This document shows positions 30,410 to 38,708 of a stretch of DNA of 41,818 bases, one piece after another. Source of the DNA: Acidobacteriota bacterium (lineage in GTDB: Bacteria; Acidobacteriota; Vicinamibacteria; Fen-336); NCBI GenBank assembly GCA_022340585.1, contig JAJDNS010000142.1, positions 1 through 41,818 of the forward strand, read 5' to 3'. The notes under the pieces were generated by a model. It was not told the DNA's origin. It searched no databases and worked only from the letters and a program-made list of their open reading frames with translations. Numbering within the stretch: position 1 is the stretch's first letter; every line of letters begins with the position of its first letter. The translations under genes were made by a program, and so were the position numbers.

Positions 30410-31693
30410 TCAGAAGCTGATGTCCCACTGGAGGCGGAAGCGGTGGTCTCGGAGAGTGGGGCCTCTGGGCTGGTCCAGCTCGAGGCGGGAGACGTCGGCG
30501 GTGACCTTGTTGTCGTGGCCATGGAAGAACCAGTTGGCCCCGAAGGTGAGCTCGCGACGGTCGTCGTCGGGCGTGGACCGGTCGGGGTCGACCCAGGCCC
30601 AGCGCGCCGCCAGCTCGAGGGGACGAGGGAGGGACTCGGACAGGCTCCAGGGGAAGATGCCGGCCTGGGCGTAGGCGCCCTGGAGATTCGTGACCACCCC
30701 GGTCTGGTTGTCGGTGATCTCCTTCCAGTGCCACTCCTGCTGGAACGAGAAGCCCCGGTACACGAACGCCGTCTCCTCCAGGTACTGGCGCAGGTCGTAG
30801 CGGCCGGGCTTGCCCGGCTCGATCCCGTCCACCTGGCCGGGGCCGGACGTCGCGAAGCGGGTGTAGGGGCCCCGGTTGCCCACGGCCCCGAAGGCCAGGG
30901 TGCCGGCCGCCTTCTCGTGGAAGCTCAGGTCGCTCTGGGAGAACGGGAGCTGGCGGCCCAGGGGGCTCCACTGGAGCCGGGTCATCCACATCGGGTGGTC
31001 GTCGTCGTTGGCGTTGTTGGCCCCGTTCCCGTTGAACAGACCGGCCATGTACCAGACGTCGGCCGGGGTGCCCTCGGCCAGGTGGCCGGCCAGCATGATG
31101 CCGGGCTGGCGGTCGAGGGTGAACTCCCGGTTGACGATGGAGCGGTCAGCGAACTGCTGCTTGCCCGAGGAGTCCACCCGCTCACGGTTGTAGGTGACCT
31201 TCCACTGGCCCACGCGCATCTGGAGCCAGGACCAGCGAGAGAGCGTGAGCTCGGCGTTGAGCATGCGGCTCTTGAAGTCGTACTCGAAGTAGTACTGGAG
31301 CCAGGGCCGGTAGGCGTTCCCCTTGAGCTTGATGCGGATTCGCTGCAGGTCGAACGAGTGGATCTCCCCCGCGGCGAAGTCCTCGAGGCTCCGGGGATCG
31401 CTGTTGAAGGGGTACGAGTACCGAACCTGCGAGCGGAACCAGAGGTGGATGCGGAAGCGCCCGTCGTCGCTCTGGAAATCGAGCCCCGTGGTCCCGAAAG
31501 GGCCGATGGGGGGCTGCTCCTCGTCGAGCACAGAACGCGTCAGGGCCGGGGGTGGCGTCGCCGCCGCGTCCTCGCCGGACGCGGCCGTTTCCGCTGGGGG
31601 GTCGTCGTTGGCCCGGGCCATCGGGCCGCAGGCCACGAGCGCGAGGAGAGCGCCCGAGAGGAACCGGCTGAGGACCGTCGAGAGGGAGCTCAC
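30410..31693 (-). CDS. Phosphate-selective porin O/P-like outer-membrane protein
   Basis: This 427-residue outer-membrane beta-barrel of the OprO/OprP family has a signal peptide (LSGALLALVACGPMARAND), an acidic/proline-rich lead, and alternating amphipathic strands (FRIHLWFRSQVRYSYPF, WLQYYFEYDFKSRMLNAEL, WSWLQMRVGQWKVTYNRERV, then QPGIMLAGHLAEG). It ends in FRLQWDISF, the terminal aromatic residue needed for Bam recognition. Despite the family name, the solute is not predictable; next to a secreted glycosidase it may be an oligosaccharide. GTG 31693 overlaps the upstream stop (GTGA), so translation is coupled to the GH140-like gene. A short GGGG-cagt-CCCC hairpin lies 3' of the gene near 30382. 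Confidence 0.85.
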   Translation of the reverse strand: MSSLSTVLSRFLSGALLALVACGPMARANDDPPAETAASGEDAAATPPPALTRSVLDEEQPPIGPFGTTGLDFQSDDGRFRIHLWFRSQVRYSYPFNSDPRSLEDFAAGEIHSFDLQRIRIKLKGNAYRPWLQYYFEYDFKSRMLNAELTLSRWSWLQMRVGQWKVTYNRERVDSSGKQQFADRSIVNREFTLDRQPGIMLAGHLAEGTPADVWYMAGLFNGNGANNANDDDHPMWMTRLQWSPLGRQLPFSQSDLSFHEKAAGTLAFGAVGNRGPYTRFATSGPGQVDGIEPGKPGRYDLRQYLEETAFVYRGFSFQQEWHWKEITDNQTGVVTNLQGAYAQAGIFPWSLSESLPRPLELAARWAWVDPDRSTPDDDRRELTFGANWFFHGHDNKVTADVSRLELDQPRGPTLRDHRFRLQWDISF

Positions 31694-33093
31694 GACGGGT
31701 CACTCTGCTTCACCAGCGCGATCCAGTGACCGGCTCCAGGGGCGCTGAGGGGAACCGTGTCGCCGCCCTCGAGGGCCCTGGGCTCGGTCCACCGCCCCTC
31801 GAGCACCTCCAGCCAGGTGAGGGACGCGTCGCCTTCGAGCGCGCTCAGGTCCAGAGTGACGCTCCCGCCGTCGGGGAAGTAGACGGCGTACTCGAGGCCC
31901 GGGCGGGCCCGACAGTAGGCCTCGTTCTCCTCCCGCTCCCCGAGGAGGTCGTTGTGGGGGGCGGCGTCGAACCAGGCCATCCTGTCGCTGAGGTCACGCA
32001 CGCCGCGGATCACGGCCTGGGCCGTCTCGCTGAGCCCGATGCCGCTGGGGGGGCGATGGAACCGGACCGCCGCCGCGCCGAAGAACGCGCTGCGGATGAA
32101 CTTGGCCACCGCCTCGTTGGTGTCGCCGCCGTGGCGGCCCCCGTCGGAGCCGTAGGTCTTGACGTTGGTGACGGGACGCAGGTTCCCGGCCTTCCTCAGG
32201 CGCTCGATCTGCCGCACGCCGCCCGCCCAGTGGGCCTGCCCGCGCTGGTGGTTGTTCTGGGAGATGTCCACGAACGAGTAGGTCTCGGGGTGGTCAAAGC
32301 TCTCCCGGTGGGAGATGTGGTCGAGGTCCCAGGGGTCCCACATCTCCGTGGTCTCCACGGCGACCCCGGCCTCCGCCGCCTTCTTCTTGATGTACGTCGC
32401 CCAGAAGCGGCCCCAGGCCGCGGTCACCGAGGTCTCGTTGTCCATGCAATACACGACGTTTCCGTACCTCAGGGCGTATGAGAGCAGCTTGTCCACGAAG
32501 CGCTGCTGGAACTGGAGGACTGGCATGTTGTTGTCGTGGTCGGGGACGGACCAGAAGAAGCGGTTGTCGCAGTACACGGGGTGGGTGGGCACCTCGACCG
32601 GAAGCTTGGTGCGCTCGGCAGTGTAGTTGACGTTGTTCTTCGGGTTGAAGGGGTTCTTGTCCCAGTGCTCGCGGTAGAAGTCGAAGGTGGCCCAGATCTC
32701 CACCTGGACCACGATGCCCCGCTGGCTCGTCCCCTCCAGGAACCGCTCGAAGCGCGCCCAGTACTCGTCGTTCCACCGGCCGAGGTCATAGGCGTTTTGC
32801 CCCTCGTCGAAGTGGAACGGCCACACGTTGCCCTCGTCGCGGCTCGACATGGTGCAGCGGACGTAGTTGCCCCCCGATGCGGTCAGCAGGTCCAGATGCT
32901 CCTCGAGATCGGGGACCTGGAACAGGTTGTCCTCCTTCGATCCACCCAGGAGGAGGACGTTCTCGCCGCCCCGGCTCCAGTACTGAGGGTGCGTGGGGCT
33001 CGCGGTGATGCGATCGGCTGGCGGGTCCGCGTGGGCGGCCAGCGCCGAGGCCGGGGTGGCGATGAGGGCCGCGAGGATGGGGAGGTGTCGCAT
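31690..33093 (-). CDS. Exported GH140/DUF4038-like glycoside hydrolase
   Basis: This 467-residue protein has a signal peptide (MRHLPILAALIATPASALAA). The N-terminal TIM-barrel part opens PQYWSRGGENVLLLGGSKED, the pattern of DUF4038 (apiosidase-like, GH140-related) proteins. It continues with FLEGTSQRGIVVQVEIWATF, VVYCMDNETSVTAAWG (a candidate catalytic E after N) and VTNVKTYGSDGG. The last 85 residues (GLEYAVYFPDGGSVTLDLSA, then GAGHWIALVKQ) resemble the 'putative collagen-binding' beta domain that accompanies DUF4038. It probably cleaves a plant or microbial polysaccharide side chain. ATG 33093 gives the signal peptide directly; an ATG at 33126 is possible. It is coupled to the porin gene by a 4-nt overlap. 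Confidence 0.8.
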   Translation of the reverse strand: MRHLPILAALIATPASALAAHADPPADRITASPTHPQYWSRGGENVLLLGGSKEDNLFQVPDLEEHLDLLTASGGNYVRCTMSSRDEGNVWPFHFDEGQNAYDLGRWNDEYWARFERFLEGTSQRGIVVQVEIWATFDFYREHWDKNPFNPKNNVNYTAERTKLPVEVPTHPVYCDNRFFWSVPDHDNNMPVLQFQQRFVDKLLSYALRYGNVVYCMDNETSVTAAWGRFWATYIKKKAAEAGVAVETTEMWDPWDLDHISHRESFDHPETYSFVDISQNNHQRGQAHWAGGVRQIERLRKAGNLRPVTNVKTYGSDGGRHGGDTNEAVAKFIRSAFFGAAAVRFHRPPSGIGLSETAQAVIRGVRDLSDRMAWFDAAPHNDLLGEREENEAYCRARPGLEYAVYFPDGGSVTLDLSALEGDASLTWLEVLEGRWTEPRALEGGDTVPLSAPGAGHWIALVKQSDPS

Positions 33094-33220
33094 CTCGAAC
33101 CTCAAACAGGAGGAGGTGGGCTTCATTGAGAGTCTGCCGTGGCATTGGAGCGGGCGCGGGAGGGCATGGCAGGAGGATTGTAGGCCCATGGGAGAAGTGA
33201 AGAAGCGGCGAACGGGTGAG

Positions 33221-33270
33221 CGGAACAGATTCGTTCCGGCAACGACGATTCGGGCAGCGTTGCCGGAACG
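33221..33270 (-). terminator. Strong hairpin 3' of the AIM24 gene, with competing stem
   Basis: CGTTCCGGCAACG (33232-33244) and CGTTGCCGGAACG (33258-33270) form a perfect 13-bp stem with a 13-nt loop, 2 nt after the AIM24 stop. A second stem, CGGAAC (33221-33226) with GTTCCG (33233-33238), shares an arm and excludes the first. There is no T-tract. A Rho-independent-like terminator or mRNA 3' stabiliser is likely. Confidence 0.5.
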
Positions 33271-33272
33271 AC

Positions 33273-34295
33273 TCAGTCGCCGTCGATCATGTTTCCGAGG
33301 CCGCCGACGACGTCCAGGATCGAGCCCTCGCCCTTGCGGCTCCCCCCGGTCTGGGGCGCGGCCTTGTAGATGCGGTCGGCCATGCGGCTCAGGGGCAGGG
33401 ACTGCAGCCACACGCGCCCGGGCCCGGTGAGGGTGGCGAAGAAGAGCCCCTCCCCACCGAAGAATGCGGTCTTGACGCCACCCACGAACTGGACGTCGTA
33501 GCCCACGCTGGGCTGCAGCGCCACCAGGCAGCCGGTGTCGACCCGGAGGCTCTCGCCGGGGCCGAGCTCCATCTCGGTGAGCATGCCCCCGGCGTGGACG
33601 AAGCAGAGCCCGTCGCCCTGCAGGCGCTGCATGATGAAGCCCTCTCCACCGAACAGACCCACCCCGATCTTCTTCTGGAAGGCGATGCTGATGGCCACTC
33701 CCTTGGCGGCGCAGAGGAAGGAGTCCTTCTGGCAGATGAGCTCGCCGCCGAGCTCCGGTAGCTCCATGGCCAGGATGCGGCCCGGGTAGGGCGCAGCGAA
33801 GGCCACCCTCTCCTTCCCCGCGCCGTGGGCGGAGAAGACGGTCATGAAGAGGCTCTCCCCGGTCAGCACGCGCTTGCCCGCGCCGAGGAGCGCGCCCATG
33901 ATCCCTTTCTTCTGCTGGCCGCTCCCGTCGCCGAAGATCGTGTCCATCTGGATGCCGGAGGTCATGTACATCATGGCCCCGGCCTCGGCCACGCACGCCT
34001 CGCCGGGGTCGAGCTCGACCTCGACGAACTGCACGTCCTCGCCTTCGATCTTGTAGTCGATGATGTCCGCGCTCCGGGCCGACGCCGGCACCGGGGGAGG
34101 GGGAGCGAGCGGGCCGAGGTGGGGGGCGAACTTCGCCACGCCCTTGAGGGGCGTCCAGGTGTCCATGCCGGCGATGAACACGAGCGTGTCGGCGTCGACG
34201 CTGCCGTTCTTGATGTTGTTGACGATGTCTTCCTCGGAAACGGGCCCGACCTGCTGGCCGCCCACGGCCATGTACCACTGCGGCGTCGAGGACAT
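33273..34295 (-). CDS. GYF-domain + AIM24 (TIGR00266) protein
   Basis: This 340-residue cytoplasmic protein starts with a GYF_2-like domain (about 5-55; [18 protein letters not shown] and [15 protein letters not shown]). A proline linker leads to an AIM24/TIGR00266 beta-helix-like domain (about 77-300), with [33 protein letters not shown], then [13 protein letters not shown] and [22 protein letters not shown]24 proteins are widespread and poorly understood; GYF domains bind proline-rich peptides. The proline-rich tract of the adjacent TerB-like protein is an attractive partner, which is inference. ATG 34295 is preceded by GGAGGGAGACAAGT. It ends in a strong hairpin and lies 31 nt after the TerB-like gene. 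Confidence 0.87.
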   Translation of the reverse strand: MSSTPQWYMAVGGQQVGPVSEEDIVNNIKNGSVDADTLVFIAGMDTWTPLKGVAKFAPHLGPLAPPPPVPASARSADIIDYKIEGEDVQFVEVELDPGEACVAEAGAMMYMTSGIQMDTIFGDGSGQQKKGIMGALLGAGKRVLTGESLFMTVFSAHGAGKERVAFAAPYPGRILAMELPELGGELICQKDSFLCAAKGVAISIAFQKKIGVGLFGGEGFIMQRLQGDGLCFVHAGGMLTEMELGPGESLRVDTGCLVALQPSVGYDVQFVGGVKTAFFGGEGLFFATLTGPGRVWLQSLPLSRMADRIYKAAPQTGGSRKGEGSILDVVGGLGNMIDGD

Positions 34296-34326
34296 ACTTG
34301 TCTCCCTCCCTTGCTCTCGGTTCGGC

Positions 34327-34992
34327 TCACGCGTCGTCGTCCGGCCGTTCTGCCTCGGCGTCGATGCGCTCGGCGGCCTTCGACTCGAGGCGGGCCACCG
34401 CGTCCTTCTCCAGCCCGAGCTGGTAGGCGAGCTGGGCCAGATAGATCCGCTCGCCCCCGGTCACCGTCTCGTCGGCGCGGACGATGCCGAAGGCCAGGGT
34501 GTAGAGGTCCTCCCTGAGCTTCGTGTCGCCGACCCCGGCCACGATGTCGGCGAGGGGGCGGGGGGACTCCAGCTCGAGGGCCACGGCGTCCTCTGCCCCG
34601 GCCTTGCGGGCCTCGGCGAGGATGGCCTCCCGCTCCTCGGGGCCCAGATTTCCGTCGGCCCCGGCCGCGGAGATCATGAGTCGGATCACCCGAAGAACGG
34701 GCTCGGGCAGGGTGGGCGATGCCCCCGGGGGCAGGGGAGGCAGCGTGCTTGCGCCCGGCAACGGGGGAGGCGGCGTCCCCGGCTGCGGGGTGGGGCCCGC
34801 CGGCGCACCGGGAGACCTCTGGCCCTGCCAGGTCTCGTACAGGCCCCAGGCCACGCCCGCCGCCGCCAGCAGCGTCGTCGCGTTGACCAGCGACCCCCGG
34901 CGCCCGAGGGCGCGGCGCGCGCCCCGCGACCTCTTCCGGCGCCCCCCGAGGGCCCCTCTCAGCAGGCCGTTGATGATGTCGTCGCCGTCCAC
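34327..34992 (-). CDS. TerB-like (DUF533-type) protein with membrane helix and Pro-rich linker
   Basis: This 221-residue protein has a basic N-terminus ([18 protein letters not shown]), one likely membrane helix (about 36-52, [17 protein letters not shown]), a proline/glycine linker (about 60-95, [14 protein letters not shown]), and a helical C-terminal domain (about 98-205). The last has the TerB/DUF533 pattern: [20 protein letters not shown] (acidic DGxxxxxE metal-like motif), then [20 protein letters not shown] and [12 protein letters not shown]. TerB-like domains occur in stress systems and pair with AIM24 or SPFH proteins. GTG 34992 follows AAGGAG. The AIM24-type gene comes next, so the two probably act together at the inner membrane. 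Confidence 0.8.
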   Translation of the reverse strand: MDGDDIINGLLRGALGGRRKRSRGARRALGRRGSLVNATTLLAAAGVAWGLYETWQGQRSPGAPAGPTPQPGTPPPPLPGASTLPPLPPGASPTLPEPVLRVIRLMISAAGADGNLGPEEREAILAEARKAGAEDAVALELESPRPLADIVAGVGDTKLREDLYTLAFGIVRADETVTGGERIYLAQLAYQLGLEKDAVARLESKAAERIDAEAERPDDDA

Positions 34993-35030
34993 TGTGGATC
35001 TCCTTGCCTGGAACCTAGCACAACCAGCGT

Positions 35031-35465
35031 CTAGGGGCAGCCGATGTCCAGGATCACCCGCCACTCGCCGTCGTCCTCGAGGCGCCAGGTGGAGTTGAAG
35101 GTGCCCACCCGTTCTCCCTCGGGATTGCGCACCGGGCCGGTGCTGATCGCCAGCATCCCCGAGTCGATGACCTCCACTCGTTCCGGCTCCCAGGAGAAGG
35201 GGGCCTCCGGGTCGTCGAAGAAGGCCTTCCATCCCGCGGCCACGGCCTCGCGCCCCCGCAGGACGGTGGCGCCGAGAAACAGCGCTTCCTCCGAGACGAA
35301 GGTGGCGAAGGCGGCGTGGTCCCGGTCGGCCATCGTCTGGGCGAAGGCCACCTCCCGGGCCCGCACCTGCGCGGCCAACGTCTCCGGCGTCTCGGCCTCG
35401 CCGCGTGTTCCCCCCAGCCCGGCAAGCACCAGGCTAGCGACCGCCCCCACCCACCGTCTGCTCAT
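35031..35465 (-). CDS. Exported SnoaL/NTF2-like protein (DUF4440 type)
   Basis: This 144-residue protein has a signal peptide (WVGAVASLVLAGLGGTRGEA) and a single NTF2-like cone fold: REVAFAQTMADRDHAAFATF for the helix-rich front, then FVSEEALFLGATVLRGREAV and the strands VEVIDSGMLAISTGPV and GTFNSTWRLEDDGEWRVIL. The pattern matches DUF4440/SnoaL-like proteins, small ligand-binding or isomerase-like domains. Exported members are common in environmental bacteria, without known function. AAAGGAG before ATG 35465 supports the start. A 40-codon frame overlaps its beginning (35434-35556). It is divergent from the glycosyltransferase gene and 38 bp from the start of the TerB-like gene. Confidence 0.8.
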   Translation of the reverse strand: MSRRWVGAVASLVLAGLGGTRGEAETPETLAAQVRAREVAFAQTMADRDHAAFATFVSEEALFLGATVLRGREAVAAGWKAFFDDPEAPFSWEPERVEVIDSGMLAISTGPVRNPEGERVGTFNSTWRLEDDGEWRVILDIGCP

Positions 35466-35556
35466 CGTGTTCCGCTCCTTTGGGGCAGTCGTCCTCGTCG
35501 AGCCGATCCCGCTCGAGCCCGAGGGCGCAGTAGCGCAGGATCTCCTGATCGGCCAC
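35434..35556 (-). CDS. Possible 40-residue small protein
   Basis: From GTG 35556 the minus strand encodes VADQEILRYCALGLERDRLD and a further 20 residues (DEDDCPKG and on) to TAG 35434. It overlaps the start of the SnoaL-like gene in another frame by 32 nt, and the ribosome site of that gene lies inside it. A TAGAAT box (35568-35573, minus) lies just upstream. The composition is protein-like, with two cysteines. It could be a translated leader or small protein, or chance. No family recognised. Confidence 0.3.
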   Translation of the reverse strand: MADQEILRYCALGLERDRLDEDDCPKGAEHDEQTVGGGGR

Positions 35557-35643
35557 GACGGGCCCCCATTCTACCGACGGCGGCGGGTCGCGGGCGACGT
35601 CTCTGGCTCGCTGCGGACCGAGCCGCTATCCTGGGAGCTCTTC

Positions 35644-36750
35644 ATGCGGATTCTGCACCTGGCCGACCGTCTGACGGACAGAGGGGGCGCGTACACCTGG
35701 ATGCTCGGCGTTCTGGGAGGCCTCCGGGAGGAGGGTCACGACGTCCGGCTGGGCGTGGGCAGCGTGGAGGGGAGGGTTGCGGCTCCCTGCCCGGTGGACG
35801 TCGAGCTCGGACTCGCGTCGCGGACCCCGGCCCCCGTCGACCTGGACCCCCTCGTCCGGGCCTTCGCCCCCGACGTCGTCCACGTGCACAACCTGATGAA
35901 CCCCGTGGCCCTCGAGTGGGCGGCGGGGCGCCGCGACGCGCTGCTCACGGTGCAGGACCACCGCTTCTTCTGCCCGGGCCGTGGGAAGTGGACACTCGAC
36001 GGCCACGAGTGCCGGGAGCCCCTGGCCCGGGAGACCTGCGCTCCCTGCTTCGAGAGCGATTCCTACCTCCAGGAGATCCACGCTCTCACCGAGCGCCGTC
36101 TGGCCGCCGCGCGGCGGATGACGGCGATCACCGTTCTCTCTCGCTACATGCGCGAGGAGCTGGTGAACGGGGGGGTGGCGCCGACGAGGGTCAGCGTTGT
36201 GCCGCCCTTCGTCCACGGGCTCGACCACGACGCTGTCCCCGACGGCCCGCCGTGCGTCCTCTTCGTGGGGCGCCTGGCGGCGGCGAAGGGAGTCGAGGAG
36301 GCGGTCGAGGCCTGGCGGCGGTCCGGCGTGGATCTCCCGCTGGTGGTGGCGGGCACGGGACCACTCCGCGAGGAGCTTCGGGCGCAGGCGAGTCGTGCGC
36401 CTGGTCCCCCGATCGACGTCCTCGGGTGGGTGGATCGCGTGCGGCTGTCGTCCCTCTATCGCCGGGCCCGCGCCCTGGTCCTGCCGTCGCGGTGGCAGGA
36501 GCCCTTCGGCATCGCCGGCATCGAGGCCTTCAGCTTCGGGGTCCCGGTGGCCGCCTGGGAGTCGGGGGGCGTGAGCGAGTGGCACCCCGGCATCGGGCTC
36601 GTTCCCTGGGGCGACGTGAACTCCCTGGCCCAGGCGATCGCCGGGGCGGTCACCCGGCGGATCGTCCTGCCGCCCCGCTTTCCCCTCGAGGAGACACTCG
36701 GACGCCTCCTCGTCCTGTACGGAGGGGTCAGGTCCGAAACGTCGCCTTGA
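35644..36750 (+). CDS. GT4-family glycosyltransferase
   Basis: This 368-residue retaining GT-B enzyme transfers a sugar from a nucleotide donor to an acceptor in glycan or glycolipid synthesis. The N-domain has RILHLADRLTDRGGAYTWML and VVHVHNLMNPVAL. The C-domain carries CVLFVGRLAAAKGVEEAVEA and the donor-binding EPFGIAGIEAFSFGVP, with the paired glutamates of the E-x7-E motif. A cysteine-rich insert (RFFCPGRGKW, RETCAPCFESD) occurs in a subset that recognises peptidoglycan- or lipid-linked acceptors; its role here is unclear. GGGAG before ATG 35644 sets the start; the frame is open upstream without homology. The last residues (GGVRSETSP) are encoded by the inverted repeat at 36724-36798. Confidence 0.9.
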   Translation: MRILHLADRLTDRGGAYTWMLGVLGGLREEGHDVRLGVGSVEGRVAAPCPVDVELGLASRTPAPVDLDPLVRAFAPDVVHVHNLMNPVALEWAAGRRDALLTVQDHRFFCPGRGKWTLDGHECREPLARETCAPCFESDSYLQEIHALTERRLAAARRMTAITVLSRYMREELVNGGVAPTRVSVVPPFVHGLDHDAVPDGPPCVLFVGRLAAAKGVEEAVEAWRRSGVDLPLVVAGTGPLREELRAQASRAPGPPIDVLGWVDRVRLSSLYRRARALVLPSRWQEPFGIAGIEAFSFGVPVAAWESGGVSEWHPGIGLVPWGDVNSLAQAIAGAVTRRIVLPPRFPLEETLGRLLVLYGGVRSETSP

Positions 36751-36798
36751 CACCCGAGAGCGTCCTCTGAGCAGAGGCAACGAATGGGACCTGACCCC
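36724..36798. repeat. 75-bp REP/MITE-like inverted-repeat element
   Basis: GGGGTCAGGTCC (36724-36735) and GGACCTGACCCC (36787-36798) are perfect 12-bp inverted repeats. Between them CCTCTG-ag-CAGAGG (36764-36777) forms a second hairpin. 'GGGGTCAGGTC...GACCTGACCCC' ends are familiar from small non-coding elements mobilised by REP-associated tyrosine transposases. It supplies the stop of the glycosyltransferase gene and lies 3' of two convergent genes, so it may also act as a terminator. No transposase is nearby. Confidence 0.65.
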
Positions 36799-36804
36799 TT
36801 GGTG

Positions 36805-37137
36805 CTAGCTGGTCGTCTCCTCCATCTTGGACGGGGCGATCCAGGTCTTGCCGTCCTTCTCGGAGACGGTGCCGGTCACGACGGCCGTCTTCTCGCCCTG
36901 GCAGACGTGGCCGAAGGCCTCGAGGGCGGCGGTCTTCTCCAGGTAGTACTCGGACACCTTCCCGTCCGCATCCTTCGACACCAGGACGTCCTGGCACTTG
37001 TCGGCGTCCGCCTTCTTCAGGGCGCACTTGGCGCACATGACCTTGCCGGTCACCGTCGTCTCGTCCCCGGCCTGGATCGCGGCGGCGAGGCCCAGCGCGA
37101 GAGCCACGGCGAGCCCGACCTTGGCCACGTTCTTCAT
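36805..37137 (-). CDS. Small exported cysteine protein, DUF6370-like
   Basis: This 110-residue protein has a signal peptide (KVGLAVALALGLAAAIQAG). The mature part has VTGKVMCAKCALKKADADKC, a CxxC followed by another Cys, then SEYYLEKTAALEAFGHVC and VTGTVSEKDGKTWIAP. This pattern matches DUF6370-like proteins: a strand leading into CAKC and a repeated 'V(T)G(K/T)V' beta element, as in small OB-like folds. The CxxC may bind metal or be redox-active, which is inference. ATG 37137 is preceded by AGGAGGATGTG, a strong ribosome site. A perfect 8-bp hairpin lies 24-43 nt upstream. No functional link to its neighbours is evident. Confidence 0.78.
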   Translation of the reverse strand: MKNVAKVGLAVALALGLAAAIQAGDETTVTGKVMCAKCALKKADADKCQDVLVSKDADGKVSEYYLEKTAALEAFGHVCQGEKTAVVTGTVSEKDGKTWIAPSKMEETTS

Positions 37138-37160
37138 TGGCACATCCTCCTGCGCGCGGC

Positions 37161-37180
37161 TGGAGGCGACGACGCCTCCA
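37161..37180 (-). promoter_or_regulatory. 8-bp hairpin in the DUF6370-like gene leader
   Basis: TGGAGGCG (37161-37168) and CGCCTCCA (37173-37180) form a perfect stem with the loop ACGA, 24 nt before the start codon. It could be an operator or an mRNA leader hairpin. Confidence 0.4.
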
Positions 37181-37314
37181 TTCCGGCGCGACACGTTTCT
37201 CTTCAGCTGTGCTGAGACAGTGGTTCAGTCTCTCGAAGGCAAGGCCCGGCGTCAAGCCCGGGGCTCACCCCCGAGACCGAGAGAGTGACCTCGGAAGAGG
37301 ACACCATTCAACAT

Positions 37315-38700
37315 TCACGACTTGCCCCCTTCCTCTTCGCGGACGTAGAGGATGCCGGGGCCGGTGAGCAGGGCCTGCTCCTCTTCGGGAGGGAGGTCGT
37401 CGCGCACGACCACCGAGAACGGATCGCCGAAGAACATCTTCCCGTTCACGCTGTCCACGATCGCGTTCGCCCTCACGTACGTCCGGGCCCTCGCGCGGTC
37501 GGCCAGAACGGTGAAGCGCATCCCGTCGAGGGCGATCAGGCGGATCTCCTCCATCCGGGTCATCTTGGAGACCACCCGGCGGGCGAGGCGGATGGTTCGG
37601 TTCCGGTGTCGGCGCCACACGAAGAGACCCACGATCCCGAAGAAGATCAGGGTGCCCGGGATCCCGTCGCCCTGCCCCTCGGCCTGCGAGCCAAAGACCA
37701 TCCCCAGGACGAGGGCGAGAAGAATCAACGCGATGGTGCCGGGCAACAGCCACTCGCCGGGTGTCCGCTGACGCAGGGCCTGCCACTGCTCCTGCAGTCT
37801 CACCGCGAGAGGCACCTTGGTGGAGACGCCGCTCTCCACCTCCTTCTGCACCGCCTTGAGGTCGCCGAGCAGCTCCCGGGCATCGGGGTAGCGGTCCGGC
37901 GCACGCTTGCGCAGACACCGCGTCACCACCCGCTGAAGGGACGGCGGGAGGTTGGGGCGGATGGCGGTGACCGGCCGTGTCTCCTCGAAGGCGAGGGCGT
38001 GGAGGGTGTCGAGGGGGGTGGCCCCGTCGAAGGGCAGCTGCCCGGTGACCATCTCGTAGAGCACCACGCCCAGGGAGAAGATGTCGCTGCGGTGGTCCAC
38101 GGGCTGGCCCCGGGCCTGCTCCGGGCTCATGTAGCGGAGGGTACCGAGGACGAAGCCGGCCTGGGTCTTGGCCAGGGTCTCCATGTGGGAGAGCTCCTCG
38201 CCGGTCGGGGCGCTCGTCGGCTCCGGGGGCTCGAGGAGCTTGGCGAGGCCGAAGTCCAGGATCTTGGCGTGCCCGTCCGAGGTCACGACGATGTTCTCGG
38301 GCTTGATGTCGCGGTGGACGATGCCGGCCTCGTGGGCCTTCTGGAGCCCGCTGGCCACCTGCATGGCGATCTCGAGGGAGCCCAGGAGGTCCAGCTCGCG
38401 GGCCTGGATGAGGGCCTTGACCGTCTTGCCCTCGACCAGCTCCATGGCGATGAAGAGACCCTCGGGCGCCTCGTCCACGTCGTAGACCTGGGCGATGGCC
38501 GGGTGGTTGACGGCGCTGGCCGCGCGGGCCTCCTGGAAGAACCGGGACTTGCGCCCTTCGTCCTGCGTGAACTCGGGAGGCAGGACCTTGAGGGCCACGG
38601 AGCGCCCGAGCCGGGTGTCCCGGGCCCGGTAGACGACGCCCATGCCCCCCTTACCGAGCTGCTCCTCGACCTCGTAGTGCTTGAGGGTCTGCCCGATCAT
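37315..38700 (-). CDS. Membrane Ser/Thr protein kinase
   Basis: This 461-residue PknB-like kinase has its domain at about residues 9-285: LGKGGMGVVY glycine loop, K38 in VALKV, HRDIKPEN with catalytic D131, DFG at 149-151 and YMSPEQARG. A juxtamembrane helix (AVQKEVESGVSTKV) precedes two membrane segments (about 335-355, LPGTIALILLALVLGMVFG, and about 363-378, GTLIFFGIVGLFVW). The last 75 residues (RMEEIRLIALDGMRFTVLAD) form a small cytoplasmic domain of unknown type. ATG 38700 (MIGQTLKHYEVEEQLG) matches the usual kinase start; ATG 38730 adds ten residues. There is no ribosome site, but TACCAT lies 8 nt upstream. Its lack of a periplasmic propeller contrasts with the kinase at 17179. Confidence 0.92.
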   Translation of the reverse strand: MIGQTLKHYEVEEQLGKGGMGVVYRARDTRLGRSVALKVLPPEFTQDEGRKSRFFQEARAASAVNHPAIAQVYDVDEAPEGLFIAMELVEGKTVKALIQARELDLLGSLEIAMQVASGLQKAHEAGIVHRDIKPENIVVTSDGHAKILDFGLAKLLEPPEPTSAPTGEELSHMETLAKTQAGFVLGTLRYMSPEQARGQPVDHRSDIFSLGVVLYEMVTGQLPFDGATPLDTLHALAFEETRPVTAIRPNLPPSLQRVVTRCLRKRAPDRYPDARELLGDLKAVQKEVESGVSTKVPLAVRLQEQWQALRQRTPGEWLLPGTIALILLALVLGMVFGSQAEGQGDGIPGTLIFFGIVGLFVWRRHRNRTIRLARRVVSKMTRMEEIRLIALDGMRFTVLADRARARTYVRANAIVDSVNGKMFFGDPFSVVVRDDLPPEEEQALLTGPGILYVREEEGGKS

Positions 38701-38708
38701 CGGGTCGA

